Shown: one piece after another, positions 53,431 through 61,494 of the stretch
How the letters are laid out: each line of letters starts with the position of its first letter
Position numbering within the stretch: position 1 is the first letter of the stretch
NCBI GenBank assembly: GCA_024280015.1
Contig: JAJRQY010000057.1
Location: 1-61,520, forward strand
Source of the DNA: Actinomycetes bacterium
GTDB lineage: Bacteria > Actinomycetota > Acidimicrobiia > Acidimicrobiales > SZUA-35
Reading direction: 5' to 3'
Length of the DNA stretch: 61,520 bases
Notes under the pieces: model-generated
The model's database searches: none
Told to the model about the DNA's origin: nothing
Seen by the model: the letters and a program-made list of their open reading frames with translations, nothing else
Program-made: the position numbers and the translations under genes

Positions 53431-53443
53431 TTGGTCTGACCAT
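53431..53443. promoter_or_regulatory. Candidate GntR/FadR-type operator, copy 3
   Basis: TTGGTCTGACCAT followed by CGGTCCG, between the regulator (start 53339, minus) and a VOC gene (start 53506, plus). Same 11-bp core as at 38000 and 52072, and the same CATCGG(A/T)CCG extension as copy 1. Confidence 0.67.
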
Positions 53444-53505
53444 CGGTCCGATGCTAGGTTCGGGTTCAGACCCGGTTGCTGAGCACGAACCTTCAGGAGA
53501 GAATC

Positions 53506-53991
53506 ATGAGTGATCATTCATATGACCGGTATCCCCCGAGCCCTCGCTGGACTCACATTGCGTTGCGGGTCAAGGACATCGATGCCACCATCGATTGGTA
53601 CACCAAGTTCACTCCGCTCGAACTTCTGGAGCGCCGCCAGGACGACGATGGGTTCGGGGCCTGGCTCGGCATGTCTGACGCGGCCGAAAGCCCATTCCTG
53701 TTGGTCGTCGCCCAGTTCCTGCCCGAGAAAGACCCCTTCTTGCCCGCTCCGAATGCCGTGCTGGCCCCCTTCGCCCACCTGGGCATGGAGATGACCTCGA
53801 AGGAACAGGTTGATGAGATGGCGGAGATCGCCAAGGACGAGGGCTGGTTGGCCATGCCTGCGACCCAGATGCCAGCACCGATTGGCTACATCTGCATGCT
53901 GCATGACCCCGACGGCAACACCGTCGAGTTCTCCTGGGACCAGGGTGTCTATGCCACCGCTCATGAGAAGTGGGGCAAGTCGACAAGCTGA
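53506..53991 (+). CDS. VOC-superfamily protein divergent from the GntR regulator
   Basis: Seen: WTHIALRVKDIDATIDWYTKFTPLE and a terminal MLHDPDGNTVEFSWD supply the His and Glu typical of VOC metal sites; AHLGMEM supplies another His. 161 residues. Known members include glyoxalase I and aromatic dioxygenases. ATG 53506 has AGGAGAG upstream and is preferred to the frame start at 53476. Shares operator copy 3 with the regulator gene, so it is very likely in the same regulon. Confidence 0.82.
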   Translation: MSDHSYDRYPPSPRWTHIALRVKDIDATIDWYTKFTPLELLERRQDDDGFGAWLGMSDAAESPFLLVVAQFLPEKDPFLPAPNAVLAPFAHLGMEMTSKEQVDEMAEIAKDEGWLAMPATQMPAPIGYICMLHDPDGNTVEFSWDQGVYATAHEKWGKSTS

Positions 53992-54016
53992 GGCATCAGT
54001 ACGACTTAGCCTCGAT

Positions 54017-54895
54017 CTATTCGGCCGGGACAGCCAGACTTGACAGCACAGCCTTTGTCGCCTTTGCACGATTCAGGGTGTAGAAGTGCAATCCAGGGGC
54101 GCCAGCGTCCAGCAGTCCTTGACTCAAATCAACAGCTACTTCAATTCCGAGTTTGAGCACCTCGGAAGCCGTTGGACTTCCACCCTTGATGGCTGCTGCT
54201 GCGATCCGCTCAATCAGCTCGGACGGGATCGTGGCACCAGCCATGTCGGCGAAGCGCGTGACCTGGTTGCTGTTGGTCAGTGGTATGACGCCGGGAATGA
54301 CAGGCTTGTCACATCCCAAATCAGCAAGGTCGTTCATCATTGAGAGGTAGTCATCAATGTTGAAGAAGAACTGGGTGATGGCAAAGTCGGCCTCATTGAG
54401 CTTGTCGGCCAAGCGCTGACGATCCTCTCTGCTGTTGGGAGACCGCGGATGACCTTCGGGGTGGGCGGCGACGCCAATCGAGAAGCGGCCGTCAGCCTTG
54501 AGGTGAGCGACAAGATCAGCGGCAAACCGAAAGTCGCCTGTTGGCACATCGGTTGCGTCAAGAGGTACATCCCCACCGAGGGCAAGAATGCTCTCAACTC
54601 CCGCAGCAGCATAGCTATCGAGCAGCGCGTCGATCTCGCTCACTCGGTGACCAACACAGGTTAGGTGGGGCATTGTTGGGACCTGGTGTTCGGCCTGCAG
54701 GTGAGTGACCGTCTCAACCGTTTGCTGACGATCACTCCCGCCGGCACCATAGGTGACGCTGACAAAGTCAGGATGGTGCACGGACAACTCTGTCATTACC
54801 TCGTCGAGATGAGCTCTCGCTTGGTCTGTTTTGGGTGGGAAGAACTCGAAGCTCACCGTTCGCTGAACGGCAAGCAGGTCACGAATACGAGCCAT
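54017..54895 (-). CDS. metF: Methylenetetrahydrofolate reductase
   Basis: Reduces 5,10-methylene-THF to 5-methyl-THF for methionine synthesis, using FAD. Seen: VSFEFFPPKTD with the catalytic Glu, DFVSVTYGAGG, LTCVGH, ILALGGD (FAD-binding), EADFAITQFFFN and PGVIPLTN. 292 residues, the usual bacterial size, no regulatory domain. The ATG at 54895 with CGGAG 6 nt upstream is preferred to the ATG at 54922. A nested inverted repeat lies about 95-130 nt upstream. It stands alone on the minus strand. Confidence 0.95.
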   Translation of the reverse strand: MARIRDLLAVQRTVSFEFFPPKTDQARAHLDEVMTELSVHHPDFVSVTYGAGGSDRQQTVETVTHLQAEHQVPTMPHLTCVGHRVSEIDALLDSYAAAGVESILALGGDVPLDATDVPTGDFRFAADLVAHLKADGRFSIGVAAHPEGHPRSPNSREDRQRLADKLNEADFAITQFFFNIDDYLSMMNDLADLGCDKPVIPGVIPLTNSNQVTRFADMAGATIPSELIERIAAAAIKGGSPTASEVLKLGIEVAVDLSQGLLDAGAPGLHFYTLNRAKATKAVLSSLAVPAE

Positions 54896-54987
54896 TTTGG
54901 TCTCCGAATGTGATTCCTGCATGGTGCCGGCAGCGGGCGACCTCGAAGCACGAGACCGTCTACGCCCATAGGCACCAAACGAGTGCC

Positions 54988-55027
54988 CATGACCATGTTC
55001 GATGCAGCCTAGTGCATCGCGTCATGG
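54988..55027. promoter_or_regulatory. Nested inverted repeat upstream of metF
   Basis: Outer arms CCATGAC (54988-54994) and GTCATGG (55021-55027) enclose inner arms GATGCA (55001-55006) and TGCATC (55013-55018). The 169-nt gap between metF and the AAA_14 gene holds nothing else recognisable. Candidate operator or leader structure; it does not match a riboswitch I know. Confidence 0.35.
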
Positions 55028-55091
55028 TTGGGAACCCCTACCCACCCGGCTTTGGACAAATAGGCCGTCCGGCCCACCTACTTCTGGCACA

Positions 55092-56351
55092 TCACAGCAG
55101 CGAGAACGGAACTGCGGTGATCTTGGAGTGATGGTTTCGTGGAGCCAAGTCAATCACGCTGCCACCGCCATAGACCAAGACACCTTGTTCGCAGGCTTGG
55201 CCGGCCCGGTCAGCAAAGGCCAGCAAACCCTTGGCATCATCTGGTCGAACTGAGGTGGACGCCTTGACCTCGACTGGCACATACCTTCCGTCAGGATGCA
55301 CCAGAAGTAAGTCGACCTCGACCTTCTTCCGATTGTCTCTCCAGTGGCGGACAACGATTCGGTTCGAATCAGCATCAGCCAAGGCCAGCAGGTCATGGGC
55401 CACCTGGGTTTCAAAGAGCGAACCTGTGAGCGCGGCTGACAATTCGCCAGACCAGCCACGAGAGGCCCATGTCGCCAGACCGGTATCCGACGTGATCACG
55501 CGCGGGTGAGCAGAAAGTACTCGGTGTTCACTCGGACGGTCAGCCTCGATCCTGGTGAGGAGGAAACTGGCCTCCAGAAGGTCGAGATGGCTGCTGACGG
55601 TGTTGGCCTGGAGCCCAAGGTCATTGGCAGCCCGGGCGATATTGAGAATCTGTCCGCTATTAGCGGCGAAGTAGCGGAACGTTCGAAGAAGTCGACCAAG
55701 ATCAGCGCGCGTATTGACCGCTCCGAGGGGAATGACGCCTTCTACATAGGCCGCCATCTCCCTTTCCCATTGAGATCCAGTATCAGCCAGGCTCGCACCA
55801 GAAAGAACACCGGAGACACCCGGCAGACCGCCCTGGAGCATTGCCTGAATGCTGCTGGAATCCCCTTGGGTAGTTGTGGGCGTCCACCCGTCGTCGAAGG
55901 CGCAAGCTATGAAGCTGGACTCCTTGATCGCGATCTCACCACGAGTCAGGGACCACATCCTGTGTCGCACTACCCGACCTGCCAACGGATCGCTCCCGCC
56001 AAGTTGGTGACGGCCCAACCGGGCCGAGCCAGTGAGAAGAAACTGGCCTGGCTCCTGTCGCTGGTCAACAAGATGCTTCACCCAAGTCGGCAGCTCAGGT
56101 ACGAGCTGGGCCTCATCAATGATGCAGGGAAACGACTGCTGAGAAAGGAAGCGCTTTGGATCGAGGTGGAGCAGCGCCAAGGTGTCAGAGTCCGAAAGGT
56201 CCAGGCGCGGCTGCCAACCATTCTTCTCCACAAGGGCATCACACAAGGTGCTCTTGCCGACAGCTCGTCCTCCCTCCAGTACCACGACTGGAGTCGTTGC
56301 CATCGACGCCTCAACTATGGGCTGAACAATTCGTGGAACAAGTCCATTCAT
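55092..56351 (-). CDS. AAA_14/DUF4143 family ATPase
   Basis: Seen: P-loop GGRAVGKST near residues 27-35, Walker B-like CIIDEAQ, sensor LTGSAR, then a winged-helix-like segment (LRTFRYFAANSGQILNIARAAND) and a C-terminal DUF4143 part with VEVDLLLVHPDGRYVPVEVKAS, which resembles a restriction-endonuclease-like E-x-D-EVK core. Known: these proteins are widespread and poorly characterised; the nuclease-like core may be active or a structural remnant. Two 17-bp direct repeats lie just upstream. Flanked by metF and purH; no toxin-antitoxin partner. Confidence 0.87.
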   Translation of the reverse strand: MNGLVPRIVQPIVEASMATTPVVVLEGGRAVGKSTLCDALVEKNGWQPRLDLSDSDTLALLHLDPKRFLSQQSFPCIIDEAQLVPELPTWVKHLVDQRQEPGQFLLTGSARLGRHQLGGSDPLAGRVVRHRMWSLTRGEIAIKESSFIACAFDDGWTPTTTQGDSSSIQAMLQGGLPGVSGVLSGASLADTGSQWEREMAAYVEGVIPLGAVNTRADLGRLLRTFRYFAANSGQILNIARAANDLGLQANTVSSHLDLLEASFLLTRIEADRPSEHRVLSAHPRVITSDTGLATWASRGWSGELSAALTGSLFETQVAHDLLALADADSNRIVVRHWRDNRKKVEVDLLLVHPDGRYVPVEVKASTSVRPDDAKGLLAFADRAGQACEQGVLVYGGGSVIDLAPRNHHSKITAVPFSLL

Positions 56352-56378
56352 ACGAAGAGGTTAGCACAAAACCTTTTC

Positions 56379-56418
56379 TCATTGAGTGTTTTTACACGTG
56401 TTCATTGAGTGTTTTTAC
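56379..56418. promoter_or_regulatory. Pair of 17-bp direct repeats upstream of AAA_14 gene
   Basis: TCATTGAGTGTTTTTAC at 56379-56395 and 56402-56418 (23-bp period), overlapping the palindrome ACACGTGT. The near copy starts 28 nt upstream of the ATPase gene (start 56351). AT-rich relative to its surroundings; likely operator or promoter elements. Confidence 0.6.
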
Positions 56419-56470
56419 CAACAATTGCTTCGAATCAGACACGACTTCGCACCGGAGCTTGATGTAAGTG

Positions 56471-58060
56471 CTAGTGGCGGAACTGGCGTTCGCCGGTGAA
56501 GAGCATGGTGATGCCGTGCTCGTTGGCGGCAGCAATGGTGTCCGTATCGTTGATTGACCCACCCGGCTGCACAATCACCGTGACCCCGGCTTCAACGGCG
56601 GCGTCCACACCGTCTCGGAAGGGATAGAAGGCATCCGACGCGCAAGCCCCGCCCGCTGCTCGACCATCGGCCTTGGTGGAGGCAAGCTGGCCTGACTCGA
56701 CCCGGTTCTGTTGTCCGGCCCCAATCCCCCAGGCTGTCTGGTCCTTGACCAAAACAATGGCGTTGGAGGAGACGTAGCTGCACAACTTCCAAGCGAGACT
56801 GGCATCAATCATCTCGGTCTCGGTTGGCTGACGCTCGGTGACCACGGTCCAATCTTGGGGTGCGGCGGCGAAGTTGTGTGCCTCCTGCACCAAGAACCCG
56901 TTGGACAAGGGGCGGATGGCAAGATCCGTCAGAGTTGGCGGGCCAGCAACCAACAAGCGAGTGTTCTTGCGCTTGGCGATTAGCCGCTCAACAACACCAT
57001 GCACAAAGCCCGGTGCGATGATCAGATCCGCCTGGGCTGCTCCTTCCATGGCCTCAACCGTGGCCAGATCGATGACTCGGTTGACAGCAACAATGCCACC
57101 AAAGGCCGAACGAGGGTCACAGGCAAACGCGTTGCTGTAGGCGACAGCAAGATCACTATTGATCGAGACCCCGCACGGGTTGGCATGCTTGATGATGGCC
57201 ACGGCAGGCTCATCGCCAAGATCATTGACCAAACGCCAAGCAGCGTCGGCATCAAAGAGGTTGAGATAGCTCAGGGCGACACCGCTGAGTTGCTCAACGT
57301 CATCCCACCAGGTGGGTGTTCCCTTGACCCGATAGCGGGCACCTTGCTGATGCGGATTCTCGCCGTAGCGAAGGTCTTGGGCTCGTTCCAGCGAAAGCTC
57401 AATCGTTGCCGGAAGAACGTCATCAGTGCCCTGAGCAACGTCTTCACCGACCGAGTCAGGTTCGGCCGGAGGGGGATTCTCCTGGTCGAACCAGCTGACG
57501 ATTGCCGAGTCATAGGCCGCGGTTTGAGCGAACGCCTTGCGAGCGAGGCGGCCCCGAGTTCGGTGTGAGGTGTTACCCGAAGCACTGATCTCTTCCAGGA
57601 CTTGGGCGTAGTCATATGGATCGACCAGGACGGTAACGAACTCGTGGTTCTTGGCTGCTGCTCGAACCAGGGTTGGCCCACCAATGTCGATCAACTCTTC
57701 AGAGGATGCAACCTCTCCTACCGAATGCTCGAAGCCGCTGGCGCCATCGCCAAAGGGATAGAAGTTGGAGACAACAATGTCGATCAGGTCGATGCCGTGG
57801 GTTTCTAGATCAGTGAGATGGCTTGGATCTCGACGATCGGCCAGCAAGCCTCCATGAACCTTGGGGTGCAGGGTTACCACCCGATGGCTAAGCATCGGCG
57901 GTGAACCAGTGAAATCAGCCACGTCGGTTACCGGGATGCCCGCCTCGGCGATCACCCTGGCCGTTCCCCCCGATGAAATCAGATCGATACCCAGGTCATG
58001 GAAGGCCCGAGCCAGATCCACAATTCCGGTCTTGTCATAGACACTCAGTAGCGCGCGCAC
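56471..58060 (-). CDS. purH: Bifunctional AICAR transformylase/IMP cyclohydrolase
   Basis: Last two steps of purine biosynthesis to IMP. Seen: N-terminal cyclohydrolase (MGS-like) domain with [36 protein letters not shown] and SNFYPF; C-terminal transformylase from about residue 200 with [22 protein letters not shown] (catalytic Lys-His) and [12 protein letters not shown]. 529 residues, full length. Alone on the minus strand in this window; no purN upstream. Confidence 0.96.
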   Translation of the reverse strand: MRALLSVYDKTGIVDLARAFHDLGIDLISSGGTARVIAEAGIPVTDVADFTGSPPMLSHRVVTLHPKVHGGLLADRRDPSHLTDLETHGIDLIDIVVSNFYPFGDGASGFEHSVGEVASSEELIDIGGPTLVRAAAKNHEFVTVLVDPYDYAQVLEEISASGNTSHRTRGRLARKAFAQTAAYDSAIVSWFDQENPPPAEPDSVGEDVAQGTDDVLPATIELSLERAQDLRYGENPHQQGARYRVKGTPTWWDDVEQLSGVALSYLNLFDADAAWRLVNDLGDEPAVAIIKHANPCGVSINSDLAVAYSNAFACDPRSAFGGIVAVNRVIDLATVEAMEGAAQADLIIAPGFVHGVVERLIAKRKNTRLLVAGPPTLTDLAIRPLSNGFLVQEAHNFAAAPQDWTVVTERQPTETEMIDASLAWKLCSYVSSNAIVLVKDQTAWGIGAGQQNRVESGQLASTKADGRAAGGACASDAFYPFRDGVDAAVEAGVTVIVQPGGSINDTDTIAAANEHGITMLFTGERQFRH

Positions 58061-58181
58061 CCTCCGAAGCTAGCGGTGATGCGGCCGCCCACCTAGGTCC
58101 AAGACCTGCTGTCTTGTTGAATCTCGATACGGACAGGCAGTTTTGTTCCAGATGCCTGCTCCAGATCGTTGCTTCAGGGTC

Positions 58182-59267
58182 CTACTCCAGATCCGGATCG
58201 ACACAGCCCGTGGTTCCACCGGTACCACCAGTCGGCGTGAAGAGGCGGGGTTCGGCCACGAACCCCGAACCTGGGTCGTCAGTAACCAGCCAGCGTTCGA
58301 TCCCGTCAGCTAGGGCGATGGAGGCGACGTCGACATAGCGAGGGGTCGAGAACAGAGCAGCTTCAGATGGGTTGGAGAGATAGCCGAGCTCGGCCAGCAC
58401 AGCGGGCATCGGTGGTCGCCGAACCATGCCATAGGTGTCATCGCCTGACTTGTTGAGCACTTCAAGAGCGCCAGCATCGTCGGCTGCGGTCCACTGGACG
58501 TCTTCAAACTGGCTCAGGGCGTCAACCAGTTCTTCCCACAAGAGGCCACCGAGACGTTGGGATTCTGGTGTGCCGGTCTGGACGAAGATCTCGGTCCCTG
58601 GGACGTCGGACTCCAACCAGTTGGGAGCGTTGTGGTGGATGGACACCATCAGTTTGGCGCCGACGGCCTGGCCGATCTCGGTTCTGATGATGAGGGGGAT
58701 CCGATAGTCCGATGTTCGGGTCAGGACGACGGAGATACCACGGCCCTCGAGGATTCGAGCCGTTCGTTTGGCCACATCGAGATTGAGGTCTTTCTCCTGC
58801 AATCCGTTTGGGCCGATGGCACCGGTTTCGATCTCTCCGCCGTGGCCGGGATCAAGCACAACCTGGGCTGAGTACAACGGGGTTCCCCAAGCGAGGATTT
58901 CTTCGTTTCCGCACGGTGTCCTCACCAGATAGTCACCCTCGTCCGTCGAGAGCACCGGAACAATCACACCGGTGGGGGTAATGAGGGCGTTGGCTGGTCC
59001 GAGGTTCGGCTGGGATTCGATGCTGTCAGTTTCCGAGATCTGGTCACCGTCAGTTTCCGAGGTCTGGTCACCGGCATCAGCCGCTGATCCCCCGGCCACT
59101 GACTCATCGGACGATTCGCCAGACAGCTCTGATGCAGCCACAGGTGGCAGGGTGTCATCGGACAGCTCTGGGCGCTCGACCTGCACGCAAGCTGAGGCGA
59201 AGAAGGCTGCTGTCAGGAGGCTCATTGGCAGGGTTGATCGACGAGCCGTAGCGAGCCAGTGTGGCAC
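58182..59267 (-). CDS. N-acetylmuramoyl-L-alanine amidase (Amidase_3), lipoprotein
   Basis: Cuts the lactyl-peptide bond of peptidoglycan outside the membrane. Seen: signal peptide with ARR and lipobox FASACV, a long Ser/Glu/Asp linker with a 24-bp duplication, then Amidase_3 with zinc ligands in LDPGHGG, GLQEKDLN and SIHHNAP and the catalytic Glu in VLAELGYLSN. GTG 59267 is preferred; ATG 59225 would lose the positive n-region. A longer frame from 59372 would translate a perfect hairpin (59293-59334), which argues against it. A GGAGG lies about 15 nt before the GTG, farther than usual. Confidence 0.87.
   Translation of the reverse strand: MPHWLATARRSTLPMSLLTAAFFASACVQVERPELSDDTLPPVAASELSGESSDESVAGGSAADAGDQTSETDGDQISETDSIESQPNLGPANALITPTGVIVPVLSTDEGDYLVRTPCGNEEILAWGTPLYSAQVVLDPGHGGEIETGAIGPNGLQEKDLNLDVAKRTARILEGRGISVVLTRTSDYRIPLIIRTEIGQAVGAKLMVSIHHNAPNWLESDVPGTEIFVQTGTPESQRLGGLLWEELVDALSQFEDVQWTAADDAGALEVLNKSGDDTYGMVRRPPMPAVLAELGYLSNPSEAALFSTPRYVDVASIALADGIERWLVTDDPGSGFVAEPRLFTPTGGTGGTTGCVDPDLE
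59025..59072. repeat. Two 24-bp repeats in the amidase linker
   Basis: Units 59025-59048 and 59049-59072 differ by one base; both include TTTCCGAG and CTGGTCACC. They duplicate an acidic eight-residue stretch of the linker between the membrane anchor and the catalytic domain. Confidence 0.8.
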
Positions 59268-59291
59268 CTGTTGCTGCGGTCGCCTCCGAGC

Positions 59292-59335
59292 TTTGTGCAG
59301 TTGGCGACCCAATAGTGGGTCGCCAACTGCACAAT
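59292..59335. terminator. Perfect 19-bp inverted repeat between sucD and amidase
   Basis: Arms TTGTGCAGTTGGCGACCC (59293-59310) and its exact complement (59317-59334) with one more A-T pair at the base of a 4-nt loop. It lies 44-85 nt past the sucD stop on the minus strand and 26 nt before the amidase GTG. No T-run follows, so it may be a processed or factor-dependent end, or an operator for the amidase. Confidence 0.55.
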
Positions 59336-59377
59336 CTTCAAACATGGCGTGGCACGAGTCGGTGGAAGCCACTAGTT

Positions 59378-60262
59378 CTACAGGTTGGCCACGATTTCCA
59401 TCATGAGTTCGCCGGCTTCGGTTGGGTTGAGCCCGACCTTCACGCCAGCATCTTCAAGCGCTTCCATCTTGGCCTTGGCTGTTCCCTTGCCACCAGAAAC
59501 AATCGCACCAGCGTGGCCCATCTTCTTTCCGGGGGGTGCAGTCACACCAGCGACATAGCTGGAAACCGGCTTGGACATATGGTTCTTGATGAACTCAGCG
59601 GCTTCTTCTTCAGCCGAGCCACCAATCTCACCAATCATCATGACGGCCTTGGTCTCAGGATCGGCTTCGAAGGCCTTGAGGCAGTCGATGAAGCTGGTTC
59701 CGGGAACCGGGTCGCCACCAATACCAACACAGGTTGTCACCCCAATGTCTTTCTGCTGCAACTCATACAAAGCCTGGTAGGTCAGGGTGCCGGAACGGCT
59801 GACGATGCCAACTGGGCCACCGGCCTTAGCGATATGACCAGCAGTGATGCCAACGTTGGCCTTACCGGGGCTGATGATGCCAGGGCAGTTCGGACCGAGA
59901 AGGCGTGTGTTTGGGAAGTCGGCCTTCAGCTTGTTGTAGAAGTAGGCCTCATCGTGGGCAGGCACACCTTCGGTAATACAGACCACCAGTTCAAGACCGG
60001 CCTCAGCCGCTTCCATGACGGCACCTTGCACCCCACCAGCGGGAATGAAGATGCAGCTGGCAGTGGCGCCAGTAGCTTCGACCGCCTCAGCGACCGTGGC
60101 GAAGATCGGCACACCATCGACATCAGTCCCAGCTTTCTTGGGGTGAGTGCCCGCAACCACCTGGGTGCCATAGGCCTTGTTGAGTGCGCCGTAGTAGCTA
60201 CCGGTCGAACCAGTCAAACCCTGGTAGATGACCTTGGTGTTTTCATCGAGGAAAATACTCAT
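59378..60262 (-). CDS. sucD: Succinyl-CoA synthetase alpha subunit
   Basis: Interconverts succinyl-CoA and succinate with ATP or GTP synthesis in the TCA cycle. Seen: CoA-binding Rossmann GLTGSTGSYYG (the usual Gln is replaced by Ser), PKKAGTDVDGVPIFATV, GPNCPGIISPG and the phospho-His region GKKMGHAGAIVSGGKGTA. 294 residues, full length. The start lies 11 nt after sucC; a strong hairpin lies downstream. Confidence 0.95.
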   Translation of the reverse strand: MSIFLDENTKVIYQGLTGSTGSYYGALNKAYGTQVVAGTHPKKAGTDVDGVPIFATVAEAVEATGATASCIFIPAGGVQGAVMEAAEAGLELVVCITEGVPAHDEAYFYNKLKADFPNTRLLGPNCPGIISPGKANVGITAGHIAKAGGPVGIVSRSGTLTYQALYELQQKDIGVTTCVGIGGDPVPGTSFIDCLKAFEADPETKAVMMIGEIGGSAEEEAAEFIKNHMSKPVSSYVAGVTAPPGKKMGHAGAIVSGGKGTAKAKMEALEDAGVKVGLNPTEAGELMMEIVANL

Positions 60263-60273
60263 TGTTCAGGCCC

Positions 60274-61413
60274 TCACTTCGCCAACTCGGCGGCTTTGGC
60301 GGCCGCAGAGAGCATGGTTGATTCCATCATTAGCATGTCGTTGAGAGCAGGGGCCAGGATGCTCCGGCCCTCCTCAGCATTGGTTCCGTCCAAGCGGATC
60401 ACGATGGGCGAATCGAGCTTGACCCGTCCCATGGCTTCGATAATGCCGTTGGCCACTTCTTCACCTCGGGTGATACCACCGAAGATATTGATGAAGATGC
60501 TCTTGACCGATGGGTCATTGTTGATGACTTCCAAGGCTCCGGCCATGACATCGGCGCTCGCACCACCGCCAATGTCCAAGAAGTTAGCGGCGGCACCACC
60601 AACCTGGCTGATCACGTCAACCGTGCTCATGGCCAGTCCGGCACCGTTGGCGATCACGCCAATGGTTCCCTCAAGACCAACATATTGCAGGCCTTTCTCG
60701 TGTGCCGCGGTCTCTCGCTCATCTCGCGGCTGTGAGGCGTCGTACTGCTCATAGTCGGGATGGCGGTACACCGCGTTGGAATCAAGGCTGACCTTGGCGT
60801 CCAAAGCGTGAACTTCACCAGTCGGCTTGAGAATGAGAGGGTTGATCTCGACCATGTCGGCATCGCCCTCGGTGTAGGCGGTGTAGAGCTTCATCAAGAT
60901 GTCGACTGCGCCGTCGGTTGCTTTGGGGTTGAGGTTTGCTGCCTCGACCCATGCCCGGCACGCTTCTTCGCTCAAGCCGTCGACCGGGTTGACGTGGATC
61001 TTGGCAATGGCGTCAGGGTTCGTGTCGGCCACACTTTCGATCTCGACACCACCCTCCGCACTCAACATGCCCAGGTGCAGCTTGGCCGAACGGTCCAGGG
61101 TGAAGCTGGCGTAGTACTCCTCGGCAATATCGGAGGCACTCTCGACCCAGATGATCTCAACAATATGGCCCTTGATGTCCAAGCCAAGAATGTTGCTGGC
61201 GTGCTCACGACACTCTTCAGTATTGGCGGCCAACTTGACGCCGCCGGCCTTGCCGCGGCCACCAGTGTGAACCTGGGCCTTGACCACCACCGGGTAGCCA
61301 ATTCGCTCGGCAACCGCAACAGCGGTGTCGACGTCGGTGCAAGCCTCGCCATCAGATACGGGGATGCCGTACTGCGCAAAGAACTGTTTGCCTTGATATT
61401 CAAGAAGATCCAC
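60274..61413 (-). CDS. sucC: Succinyl-CoA synthetase beta subunit
   Basis: ATP-grasp subunit that supplies the nucleotide site. Seen: N-terminal MDLLEYQGKQFFAQYGIPV, VVVKAQVHTGGRGKAGGVKLA (nucleotide-binding), MVEINPLI, LDAKVSLDSNA, NGAGLAMSTVDVI and NIFGGITRGEEVANG near the C-terminus. 379 residues, full length. First gene of sucCD. Together with sdhCAB and mdh this window covers three steps of the TCA cycle at separate loci. Confidence 0.95.
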   Translation of the reverse strand: MDLLEYQGKQFFAQYGIPVSDGEACTDVDTAVAVAERIGYPVVVKAQVHTGGRGKAGGVKLAANTEECREHASNILGLDIKGHIVEIIWVESASDIAEEYYASFTLDRSAKLHLGMLSAEGGVEIESVADTNPDAIAKIHVNPVDGLSEEACRAWVEAANLNPKATDGAVDILMKLYTAYTEGDADMVEINPLILKPTGEVHALDAKVSLDSNAVYRHPDYEQYDASQPRDERETAAHEKGLQYVGLEGTIGVIANGAGLAMSTVDVISQVGGAAANFLDIGGGASADVMAGALEVINNDPSVKSIFINIFGGITRGEEVANGIIEAMGRVKLDSPIVIRLDGTNAEEGRSILAPALNDMLMMESTMLSAAAKAAELAK

Positions 61414-61494
61414 TTGGGGCCCTCCACATTGTGGGTCTGGACAGGATGCTTGCGATACTAGAGGCCAGCAAGGCCAACCAGAGAGATCCCCGAC

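Noticed and set aside
59268-59372. Extended N-terminus of the amidase from 59372
   Set aside because: It would translate through the perfect hairpin at 59293-59334 and place 35 residues before the signal peptide.
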